From Frigoribacterium faeni (GTDB taxonomy: Bacteria; Actinomycetota; Actinomycetes; Actinomycetales; Microbacteriaceae), in contig NZ_BJUV01000005.1 of NCBI RefSeq assembly GCF_007988805.1, positions 62,001 to 126,000 of the forward strand: a stretch of DNA of 64,000 nucleotides, given 5' to 3'. Shown here piece by piece: positions 1-6,148 of this stretch. The position numbers and the translations under genes were made by a program. The notes beneath the pieces are model-generated. The model saw only the letters and a program-made list of their open reading frames with translations. It did not search any database and had not been told where the DNA came from. Numbering within the stretch: the first letter of the stretch is position 1; each line of letters opens with the position of its first letter.

Positions 1-174
1 CAGGCGATCTCGGCCCTGGCCGTCATGGTCTACTCCTTCGTGCTGGCCTACGTGATTGGCTTCGTGATCGAGAAGACGATCGGCTTCCGGGTCAAGAACG
101 AGGACGAGGTCGCGGGCATCGACCTCGCCATCCACGGCGAGGAGGGCTACGTGCTGGAGAACTCGCGCCAGTAG
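1..174 (+). CDS. amt: Ammonium transporter Amt, C-terminal end (partial)
   Basis: The open frame runs in from the left edge and stops with TAG at 172-174. The 57 residues visible contain a hydrophobic helix (AISALAVMVYSFVLAYVIGF) followed by the cytoplasmic tail typical of the Amt/MEP family, which conducts ammonium across the cytoplasmic membrane. The tail holds IGFRVKNEDEVAGIDLAIHG and then EEGY, both well conserved in bacterial Amt proteins near the PII-contacting C-terminus. The upstream part and any glnK neighbour lie outside the window. A strong hairpin follows directly, so the transcript probably ends here. The adjacent ethanolamine-type cluster would release ammonia, which gives a nitrogen theme, though that link is inferred. 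Confidence 0.85.
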   Translation, partial: QAISALAVMVYSFVLAYVIGFVIEKTIGFRVKNEDEVAGIDLAIHGEEGYVLENSRQ

Positions 175-191
175 TCGTCACCCGCTCCGCA

Positions 192-224
192 GAACGGCCC
201 CGGTCCTCTCGACCGGGGCCGTTC
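192..224. terminator. Rho-independent-like terminator after amt
   Basis: A perfect 14-bp stem, GAACGGCCCCGGTC (192-205) with GACCGGGGCCGTTC (211-224), closes a 5-nt CTCTC loop. It lies between the stop of amt and the end of the convergent GntR gene, so it can serve both strands. There is no T-run, as is usual in high-GC actinobacteria. Confidence 0.85.
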
Positions 225-231
225 TCGTGCG

Positions 232-1056
232 TCAGCGCTCCGGCCGCTCCCTCGTCGGGCCGTGCGCTCCGCGCTCGAGTCGTGCGGAGCGCTTCCAGTT
301 GGTCCCGTACCTCTGCATGTGCACCCGGGTGCGATCCGCCCGGAAGAAGTCGTGCGCGTACTCGACCGGCACGCCGTCGACGTCCCAGGCCACGCGGCGG
401 ATCTCGAGCAGGGCCGCCGTGACGCCGACGTCGAGCGCACGGGCCTGGTCCGGGGTGGCGGGCACCGCCTCGACGGTCTCGTCCGCGCGGTCGAGCTCCA
501 CTCCGTGCCCGGAGGCGAGAAGCGCGTAGAGGGACCCCGTGAGATCGCTCCGCAGCAAGCCGGGGAACCGCGCCGCGGGCAGCACGGAGGCGTCCAGCGA
601 CCACGGCACGCCGTCGACGAGCCGGAGGCGCTCGATCCGATAGACCGGGTCGGGCCCGGTCAGACGCAGGCCCCGTCTCTCGTCGGCCTCGGCGAGCGCC
701 AGCTCGGCGCGCAGCACGCGCGTGGCGATGGTCCGACCCTGATGGCGGACCATGGCGGGCACCCCCTCCACCGTGTTCAGATGGCGTTGGATCCGTCCGT
801 CGTGGAAGAACAGCCCGCCGGACCGCCCGAGGGCGCGACGGATCGTGCCCCGCGCCTCCAGCACGTCGAGGGCCTGCCGGAGCACGGTCCGACCGACGCC
901 GAGACGTTCGGCCAGCGCACGCTCGCTGCCCAGCGCCTCGCCGGGGTGGAACCTCTCGTCCCGGCAGTACCGGAGGAGGGCCGCGAGGGCGAGTTCGCCG
1001 GCCGTCGGCTCCGCGTGCGGGACGTCCCGGTGCATGCCCGTGCGCCCGTCAGGCAC
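232..1056 (-). CDS. GntR-family (HutC-type) transcriptional regulator
   Basis: A 274-residue DNA-binding regulator. An N-terminal winged helix-turn-helix lies at about residues 20-85 (SERALAERLGVGRTVLRQAL is the recognition region), followed by a UTRA-like effector domain at about 100-250, the HutC/FarR layout. The GTG start at 1054-1056 overlaps the TGA of the upstream aminotransferase gene (1049-1051), so the two are co-transcribed and probably coupled. An internal ATG at residue 8 is an alternative start. It likely controls the divergent kinase/permease and its own operon, with the inverted repeats in 2390-2723 as candidate operators. The effector is unknown; an amino alcohol or its phosphate would fit the context. 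Confidence 0.85.
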   Translation of the reverse strand: MPDGRTGMHRDVPHAEPTAGELALAALLRYCRDERFHPGEALGSERALAERLGVGRTVLRQALDVLEARGTIRRALGRSGGLFFHDGRIQRHLNTVEGVPAMVRHQGRTIATRVLRAELALAEADERRGLRLTGPDPVYRIERLRLVDGVPWSLDASVLPAARFPGLLRSDLTGSLYALLASGHGVELDRADETVEAVPATPDQARALDVGVTAALLEIRRVAWDVDGVPVEYAHDFFRADRTRVHMQRYGTNWKRSARLERGAHGPTRERPER

Positions 1057-2389
1057 CGAGCGCGGTCAACGACTCGTCGAGGGCCCCGACGAGCCAGTCG
1101 ACGTCGGCCGCCTGGAAGGCCAGCGGCGGCCGGAGCTTGAGGACGTTGCCGTGCGGGCCCGCGACGCTCGTCAGCACGCCGCGGTCGCGGAGCTGCTCGA
1201 GCAGGGCGAGAGCGAGGGCGCGATCGGGTTCGCGTCCGTCGCGGGAGCGGACGAGCTCGAACCCGATGAAGAGTCCGGCGCCTCGGACGTCGCCGACGGT
1301 CTCGTGGGTGGCCATCAGCCCCCTGAGCTCGTCGAGCGCGAAGGCGCCGACGGAGGCGCTGTGCTGCTGCAGCCCCTCGTCGCGGATCGTCGTCAGCACG
1401 GCCTGCGCCGCGGCCATCGAGACCGGGTTGCCGCCGAAGGTGTTGAAGTACGGCACGGTGTCGCTGAAGGCGGCGAGGACGTCGGCTCGGGCGACGAGGC
1501 CGGAGACGGGGATCCCGTTCCCCATGGGCTTGCCCAACGTCACGACGTCGGGGACGATCCCGTGCCGCTGGAAGCCCCAGAACGCCTCGCCGGTGCGACC
1601 GAAGCCGGGCTGCACCTCGTCGGCGATGACGACGCCCCCGGCCCGGTGCACGACGTCGACCGCCTCGCGCAGGTAGCCGGCCGGTCCGGGCAGCACGCCG
1701 TCGGACGAGAAGATCGAGTCGAGGATGAGACCGGCGAACCGGGTCCCGTGGGCCTCCATGTCGGCGATGGCGGCACGCACCCGGTCCGCGAACCAGGCGC
1801 CGAGGTCGGGGGCGTCCACCCGGTACGCGTCCGGCGCGTCGACGAGGCGGGCCGACGGAGCGATCGGCTGACCGGAGCCGAGCGCGGGGGAGACCCCCGA
1901 GGTCAGGTCGCTCGTCCCGTGATAGGCCTCGCGGCTCGCGATGATCCCCTCACCGCCGCTGGACGCCCGGGCCACCCGGATCGCCAGGTCGTTCGCCTCG
2001 GATCCCGTGCACATGTACATGGCCTTGTCGAGCTCGACCGGCAGGGTGGACAGCAGGTCGTCGGTGTAGTCGAGGATCGTCTCGTGCAGATAGCGCGTGT
2101 GCGTGTTGAGCCGCTGCATCTGATCGTGGACGGCGGCGACGACGGCCGGATGGCAGTGCCCCAGACTCGCCACGTTGTTGTACATGTCGAGGTACTTGCG
2201 GCCGTCCACGTCCCAGAGGTACTGGCCCTCGCCCCGCACCAGGTGCACCGGCCTGCGGTAGAAGAGCCGGTACGACGCGCCGAGCACCTCGTCGCGTCGT
2301 GCCGTGAGGTCACGGGTCGCCGGATCGAGCGCGGCGGCGTCGTCCGGGCGGAACGAGTTGGTGTCCATGATCGTCGATCGGGTGGCCAT
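1049..2389 (-). CDS. Class III PLP enzyme, probable O-phosphoethanolamine (amino-alcohol phosphate) phospholyase
   Basis: A 446-residue fold-type I, class III aminotransferase-family enzyme. Visible landmarks: CTGSEAND (127-134), the PLP-pyridine Asp in DEVQPGFGR (257-265) and the Schiff-base Lys in TLGKPMGNG (Lys287). The N-terminal block LFYRRPVHLVRGEGQYLWD with NTHTRYLH resembles the ETNPPL/PHYKPL branch, whose members remove phosphate and ammonia from phosphoethanolamine or phosphohydroxylysine rather than transaminate. The neighbours (APH-type kinase, ethanolamine-type permease) support phosphoethanolamine to acetaldehyde, ammonia and phosphate. The start at 2389 is chosen for the GAGAGGA ribosome site just upstream; the frame stays open further, but that stretch looks non-coding. 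A true transaminase remains possible. Confidence 0.8.
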   Translation of the reverse strand: MATRSTIMDTNSFRPDDAAALDPATRDLTARRDEVLGASYRLFYRRPVHLVRGEGQYLWDVDGRKYLDMYNNVASLGHCHPAVVAAVHDQMQRLNTHTRYLHETILDYTDDLLSTLPVELDKAMYMCTGSEANDLAIRVARASSGGEGIIASREAYHGTSDLTSGVSPALGSGQPIAPSARLVDAPDAYRVDAPDLGAWFADRVRAAIADMEAHGTRFAGLILDSIFSSDGVLPGPAGYLREAVDVVHRAGGVVIADEVQPGFGRTGEAFWGFQRHGIVPDVVTLGKPMGNGIPVSGLVARADVLAAFSDTVPYFNTFGGNPVSMAAAQAVLTTIRDEGLQQHSASVGAFALDELRGLMATHETVGDVRGAGLFIGFELVRSRDGREPDRALALALLEQLRDRGVLTSVAGPHGNVLKLRPPLAFQAADVDWLVGALDESLTALGA

Positions 2390-2507
2390 GGGGTCCTCTC
2401 GGTGGTGCGGGTGGTGCGCTGACGTCGTGGTCCGGTCTCGATGGATCGGCGAGGGTGCGTGCGATGCCGGTGTCCTGTGTGCCGTTCGGGGCCCAACCCT
2501 CGAGGCG

Positions 2508-2524
2508 GTGGTGATGGACACCAC
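2508..2524. promoter_or_regulatory. Inverted repeat, candidate GntR operator
   Basis: GTGGTGATGGACACCAC is a perfect 6-bp inverted repeat with a 5-bp centre, in the middle of the divergent intergenic region. Its size and symmetry suit a dimeric winged-helix regulator such as the GntR protein encoded at 232-1056. Assignment to that protein is positional only. Confidence 0.4.
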
Positions 2525-2561
2525 AAGTCTGGCGACCCCGGGAGGCGCGTGGCGGCCCGGG

Positions 2562-2611
2562 CGTTTCGCGCACGTTACGAAACGGGCGCCCGAGCGAAAC
2601 GGTTTGTTTCG
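2562..2611. promoter_or_regulatory. CGAAAC repeat cluster with GlnR-like box
   Basis: GTTTCGCGCACGTTAC (2563-2578) read on the minus strand is GTAAC-N6-GAAAC, which fits the published actinobacterial GlnR half-site pattern GTnAC-N6-GAAAC. Around it, CGAAAC or its complement occurs four times (2562-2567 as the complement, 2578-2583, 2595-2600, 2606-2611 as the complement), forming two inverted pairs. A weaker GTTAC-N6-GTAAA sits at 2625-2640. Nitrogen control would suit an ammonia-yielding pathway beside amt. Confidence 0.4.
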
Positions 2612-2723
2612 GAGCGCACCGGGCGTTACCAGCAGGTAAAACGACGCTCGGGACCATCGCGTCGTCCCGCGGCGCGTGCCATGCTCGTCGCGGGCCCAGC
2701 CCTCCTCTCCCCGAGGAGTCCCC

Positions 2724-3824
2724 GTGCACACCACCGTCACCTCCGCAGCCGCCCCGTCACCCGTGGGCGAACCGCCGCTCGCGTCGTCGAGCCGCCCTCG
2801 GACGTCTCCTCTGGCGGCGTTCGACGCGCTGACCCGCGGCGCTCCGGCCCCGTCCTGGTTGGCGGCGCCGGTGACCGGGGCCTGGGGGCTCGACCCGTCC
2901 CGCGCCTCCATCGTCCTCATCGCGGTCTCCGAGAACGCGACCTTCCGGGTCGACGTCGACGGAGCCCCCGTCGCCGTGCTGCGCGTGCACCGGCCCGGCT
3001 ACGTGGCCGATCCGCGTCAGATCGAGGGCGAGCTGACCTGGCTGCGTGCCCTCGCCGAGGAGGCGCGGGTCAGGGTGCCCGAGGTCGTCCCGACGGTCGA
3101 CGGTCGTCTCGTGCACACCTTCTCGGACGACGGCGGCGCCGACTGGCACTGCGTCTCCTTCGGCTGGGTGGTCGGCGAGATCCTCGAGGACATCACGGAC
3201 CCTCGGCCGTTCGCCGCGGAGATCGGCGCGACGACCGCCGCGCTGCATGAGCACCAGCGGGACTGGGCCCGGGACGCGGCCTTCACCCGGTTCTCCTGGA
3301 CGCCGGCCGACATGGTGGGGGAGGGGAGTCGGTGGGGGGACTGGCGCGGCGCCTCCCTCACCCCCGGAGAGGCGGCCGTGCTGGAACGGGCCGAGGCGGT
3401 CGCCCTGGCCGTCGTCTCGTCGCTGCCGACCGAGGGGCCGACGTGGGGCCTCGTGCACGCCGACCTGCGCCCGTCCAACATCATGATCGCCGACGGCGCC
3501 CTCACCGTCATCGACTTCGACGACTGCGGCTTCAGCTGGCTGCTCTACGACTTCGCCTCGGCGCTGTCGTTCGTCGAGCACGAGGCGTACGCGCCCGACG
3601 TCGCGAAGAGCTGGGTCGCCGGCTACCGGACGGTCCGGCCCCTCGCCGACGTTGATCTGGCGCACGCGGCGGCCCTCAGCATGATCCGCCGCCTGCAGAT
3701 GCTCGGCTGGACCACGACCCACCGTGAGGATGCGCTGCCGCCGGCGGTCTGGAACGCGCAGACGAGCGGCACGGTCGCCGTCGCCGAGCGCTACCTCGCC
3801 TCGCCCACCTGGCTCTTCGACTGA
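2724..3824 (+). CDS. APH-fold small-molecule kinase, probable ethanolamine (amino-alcohol) kinase
   Basis: A 366-residue protein of the aminoglycoside/choline/hydroxylysine kinase fold. Visible motifs: an N-lobe ENATFRVDVDG ... AVLRVHRPG, the catalytic loop VHADLRPSNIMI near residues 244-255 (HxDxxxxN), and the metal-binding DFDD with CGFSWLLYDFASALS after it. GTG at 2724 is preferred over an in-frame ATG at 2676 because GAGGAG at 2713-2718 is correctly spaced. Its place opposite a phospholyase-type PLP enzyme and before an ethanolamine-type permease implies that it makes phosphoethanolamine from ethanolamine. This is the bacterial counterpart of the hydroxylysine kinase/PHYKPL pairing, so hydroxylysine or another amino alcohol is an alternative substrate. 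Confidence 0.75.
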   Translation: MHTTVTSAAAPSPVGEPPLASSSRPRTSPLAAFDALTRGAPAPSWLAAPVTGAWGLDPSRASIVLIAVSENATFRVDVDGAPVAVLRVHRPGYVADPRQIEGELTWLRALAEEARVRVPEVVPTVDGRLVHTFSDDGGADWHCVSFGWVVGEILEDITDPRPFAAEIGATTAALHEHQRDWARDAAFTRFSWTPADMVGEGSRWGDWRGASLTPGEAAVLERAEAVALAVVSSLPTEGPTWGLVHADLRPSNIMIADGALTVIDFDDCGFSWLLYDFASALSFVEHEAYAPDVAKSWVAGYRTVRPLADVDLAHAAALSMIRRLQMLGWTTTHREDALPPAVWNAQTSGTVAVAERYLASPTWLFD

Positions 3825-3898
3825 TCCGCCCCGATCCCGTCGGCACCCGGCCCGACACCTCCGTCCGACCCGCGCACCACCACACCCTGGGAGCACTC

Positions 3899-5347
3899 AT
3901 GTCACGCCTCACCGAGAGTCACGGCACCACCTCGAGCGACGCCCGCGTCGCCGAGCAGGCCTACTTCGAGCAACGCACGCTGAGGAGGGGCGCGGCCGGA
4001 TGGCTGCTGCTCGCCGGGCTGGGCGTCTCCTACGTCATCTCGGGAGACTTCTCGGGCTGGAACCTCGGCCTCGCCGCCGGAGGATGGGGCGGGCTGCTGA
4101 TCGCCTTCGTCGCGATGGGGGTGATGTACGGGTGCATGGTCTTCGGGCTCGCCGAGATGTCGTCGTCGCTGCCCGTCGCCGGTGCCGGCTACGGCTTCGC
4201 ACGGCGGGCCCTCGGAAGGCTCGGCGGCTTCGCGACCGGCCTGGCCATCCTGATCGAGTACACCATCGCGCCCGCCGCCATCGCGGTCTTCATCGGCGGG
4301 TACGTCGAGAGCCTCGGGCTCTTCGGCATCACGAACGCCTGGCCGGTCTACCTGGTCTGCTTCGCGCTCTTCGTCGGCATCCACCTGATCGGGGTGGGCG
4401 AGGCGCTCAAGGCGATGTTCGTCATCACCGCCATCGCCCTCGTCGCGCTCGTGGTCTTCGCGGTCGGCATGATCCCGCACTTCGAGGCGGCCAATCTCTT
4501 CGATCAGCCCGTGTCGCAGGCGTTCGGCGCCAGTGCGTTCCTGCCGAACGGGGTGGGCGGGATGATCGGCGCCCTGGTCTTCGGCATCTGGTTCTTCCTG
4601 GCCGTGGAGGGCGTGCCGCTCGCGGCGGAGGAGGCGGGCGACCCGAAGCGCGACATGCCCCGCGGGATCATCGTCGCGATGGCCGTGCTGGTCGTCACGG
4701 GCGCCTCCGTGCTCCTGCTCGCTCCCGGAGGCGCCGGGAGCGCGCTGATGAGCACCTCGGGCAGCCCGTTGCCCGACGCCCTCCGCGCGGTCGGCGCCGA
4801 CGGTCTGGCGGTGTTCGTCAACTACGCGGGGCTGGCCGGACTCGTGGCCAGCTTCTTCTCGATCGTGTACGCCTACTCGCGGCAGCTGTTCGCCCTGTCC
4901 CGCGCCGGCTACCTGCCGACCTGGCTCAGTCGGACCAGCGCCAGGAAGACGCCCACCTGGGCGCTCGTCGTGCCCGGGGCGGTCGGCTTCGTCCTGGCGA
5001 CGGTCGTCGGGGACGGCGATCAGCTGATCAACATCGCGGTGTTCGGCGCCGCGGTGTCGTACGTGCTGCTCAATCTGTCGCACATCGTGCTGAGGCTGCG
5101 GGAACCGGATCTCGACCGCCCGTATCGGACGCCGGGCGGCATCGTCACGACGGGTGTCGGGCTCGTGTTGTCGCTCGTGGCCGTGGTGGCGACGTTCGTC
5201 GTCGACGTGCAGGCCGCCGCCGTGACGGCGGGGATCTTCGTCGTCGGGCTGCTCTACTTCTGGCTCCACAGCAGACACCACCTCGTCGGGGGCGCGCCGG
5301 AGGAGGAGTTCGCCCATCTGGCGGGCGCGGAGGCCGAGCTCCGCTAG
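3899..5347 (+). CDS. APC-superfamily permease, ethanolamine-permease-like
   Basis: A 482-residue polytopic membrane protein with about 12 hydrophobic segments from residue 33 onward. The stretch GDFSGWNLGLAAGGWGGLLIA, followed by MVFGLAEMSSSLPVAGAGYGFARRALG and a helix ending EYTIAPAAIAVFIGGYVESLG, looks like the ethanolamine permease (EAT) branch of the amino acid/polyamine/organocation superfamily. It probably imports ethanolamine by proton symport to feed the kinase 74 bp upstream. ATG at 3899 follows GGGAG. A perfect hairpin ends the operon 15 bp after the stop. Substrate assignment rests on recalled family resemblance plus context; another cationic amine cannot be excluded. Confidence 0.8.
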   Translation: MSRLTESHGTTSSDARVAEQAYFEQRTLRRGAAGWLLLAGLGVSYVISGDFSGWNLGLAAGGWGGLLIAFVAMGVMYGCMVFGLAEMSSSLPVAGAGYGFARRALGRLGGFATGLAILIEYTIAPAAIAVFIGGYVESLGLFGITNAWPVYLVCFALFVGIHLIGVGEALKAMFVITAIALVALVVFAVGMIPHFEAANLFDQPVSQAFGASAFLPNGVGGMIGALVFGIWFFLAVEGVPLAAEEAGDPKRDMPRGIIVAMAVLVVTGASVLLLAPGGAGSALMSTSGSPLPDALRAVGADGLAVFVNYAGLAGLVASFFSIVYAYSRQLFALSRAGYLPTWLSRTSARKTPTWALVVPGAVGFVLATVVGDGDQLINIAVFGAAVSYVLLNLSHIVLRLREPDLDRPYRTPGGIVTTGVGLVLSLVAVVATFVVDVQAAAVTAGIFVVGLLYFWLHSRHHLVGGAPEEEFAHLAGAEAELR

Positions 5348-5361
5348 GTCACCCTCGGACG

Positions 5362-5395
5362 CACGAAGGGCCCTGCATGCGCAGGGCCCTTCGTG
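5362..5395. terminator. Bidirectional terminator after the permease gene
   Basis: A perfect 15-bp stem, CACGAAGGGCCCTGC (5362-5376) with GCAGGGCCCTTCGTG (5381-5395), has a 4-nt ATGC loop. It separates the permease gene from the convergent tRNA-Val gene. Confidence 0.9.
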
Positions 5396-5404
5396 TCGTT
5401 CTGG

Positions 5405-5477
5405 TGGGCGATACCGGACTCGAACCGATGACCTCTTCCGTGTGAAGGAAGCGCGCTACCAACTGCGCCAATCGCCC
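5405..5477 (-). tRNA. tRNA-Val (CAC)
   Basis: Read on the minus strand, the 73-nt cloverleaf has acceptor stem GGGCGAT/ATCGCCC with discriminator A, a GCGC D-stem, anticodon stem CTTCC/GGAAG enclosing TTCACAC (anticodon CAC, reads GUG) and a T-arm with TTCGAGT. CCA is not encoded. It is divergent from the following three tRNA genes. Confidence 0.95.
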
Positions 5478-5591
5478 CAGTGGGACTCGTCGATGCTAGT
5501 GCATCGGCGGGCTCGAGCGCCATTCGAGCCCCGACCCATGCGGCTTGCGGGAGGGCGTGAGAGGACCCGTAAGACACGAGGGTGACTCGAT

Positions 5592-5644
5592 TTGGTTTCT
5601 GGTGCCGGGTGTGGGTATTGTTCTTTTGCACGCAGAAATGCAAA
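5592..5644 (+). promoter_or_regulatory. Candidate tRNA-Gly promoter and TTTGCA inverted repeat
   Basis: TTGGTT (5592-5597) and TATTGT (5616-5621), 18 bp apart, form the best promoter-like pair ahead of the tRNA-Gly gene. Just downstream, TTTGCA (5625-5630) and TGCAAA (5639-5644) form an inverted repeat with an 8-nt spacer, in an unusually AT-rich patch for this genome. Confidence 0.45.
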
Positions 5645-5651
5645 GCGAAAT

Positions 5652-5723
5652 GCGGATGTGGCGCAGTGGTAGCGCATCACCTTGCCAAGGTGAGGGTCGC
5701 GAGTTCGAATCTCGTCATCCGCT
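5652..5723 (+). tRNA. tRNA-Gly (GCC)
   Basis: The 72-nt cloverleaf has acceptor stem GCGGATG/CATCCGC with discriminator T, and an anticodon loop TTGCCAA giving anticodon GCC. The T-loop is TTCGAAT. CCA is not encoded. Confidence 0.96.
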
Positions 5724-5788
5724 CGAGTGTAATGCTCACCAGAGGGTGGTCCACCGACTGGTGGCCATCGTCTGGTGGCTACTCGTAT

Positions 5789-5859
5789 GGTGGAGTGGCC
5801 GAGAGGCGAGGCACCGGCCTGCAAAGCCGTTCACGCGGGTTCAAATCCCGTCTCCACCT
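5789..5859 (+). tRNA. tRNA-Cys (GCA)
   Basis: The 71-nt cloverleaf has acceptor stem GGTGGAG/CTCCACC with discriminator T and an anticodon loop CTGCAAA (anticodon GCA). The T-arm carries TTCAAAT. The outermost anticodon-stem pair is a mismatch, leaving 4 good pairs. Confidence 0.94.
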
Positions 5860-5918
5860 CCATTCGATCTCGACCCAGGTCTAGAATCGATGCAGTGAAT
5901 CACAATTGAAAAAAGTTT

Positions 5919-5990
5919 GAGCGATTGGCGCAGCGGTAGCGCGCTTCCCTGACACGGAAGAGGTCGCTGGTTCGATCCCAGTATCGCTCA
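5919..5990 (+). tRNA. tRNA-Val (GAC)
   Basis: The 72-nt cloverleaf has acceptor stem GAGCGAT/ATCGCTC with discriminator A, and anticodon stem CTTCC/GGAAG around CTGACAC (anticodon GAC, reading GUC and GUU). It is the second valine isoacceptor in the cluster. Confidence 0.95.
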
Positions 5991-5997
5991 CACAGAG

Positions 5998-6023
5998 AAA
6001 GCCCCGGCAGTCGCCGGGGCTTT
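5998..6023 (+). terminator. Terminator of the tRNA cluster
   Basis: AAAGCCCCGGC (5998-6008) pairs perfectly with GCCGGGGCTTT (6013-6023) around AGTC, ending in a short T-run, 7 nt after tRNA-Val. Confidence 0.9.
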
Positions 6024-6094
6024 CGTCATCTCCGGCCCCGCGTGCCGGTGCCGCGGCCGAGGAACAGCGCCCGAGACATCATCGGCGAGACGCC

Positions 6095-6130
6095 GCCGGT
6101 GACGAGTCACGGACGACGCATCACCGGCGA
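6095..6130 (-). terminator. Possible terminator downstream of coaBC
   Basis: CGCCGGTGA (6095-6103) and TCACCGGCG (6122-6130) form a 9-bp inverted repeat with an 18-nt spacer, 18 nt past the coaBC stop on the minus strand. The rest of 6024-6148 holds an imperfect 16-bp direct repeat (CATCATCGGCGAGACG / CATCACCGGCGAGACG) and no gene. Confidence 0.4.
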
Positions 6131-6148
6131 GACGTCACGGCGACGCCT

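Larger units (their letters stand above)
2390..2723. promoter_or_regulatory. Divergent promoter region of the phospholyase-gntR and kinase-permease operons
   Basis: This 334-bp stretch separates the two divergent starts and contains no convincing gene. It is locally richer in A/T and in short repeats than its surroundings: an inverted repeat at 2508-2524, a GlnR-like bipartite motif at 2563-2578, and four alternating copies of CGAAAC/GTTTCG between 2562 and 2611. No confident -35/-10 pair could be assigned on either strand. Regulation by the adjacent GntR protein, and possibly by nitrogen status, is inferred. Confidence 0.6.

Noticed and set aside
2390-2920. Longer aminotransferase start
   Set aside because: The extra residues are unconserved in character, cross the divergent promoter and overlap the kinase gene. 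A good ribosome site supports 2389.
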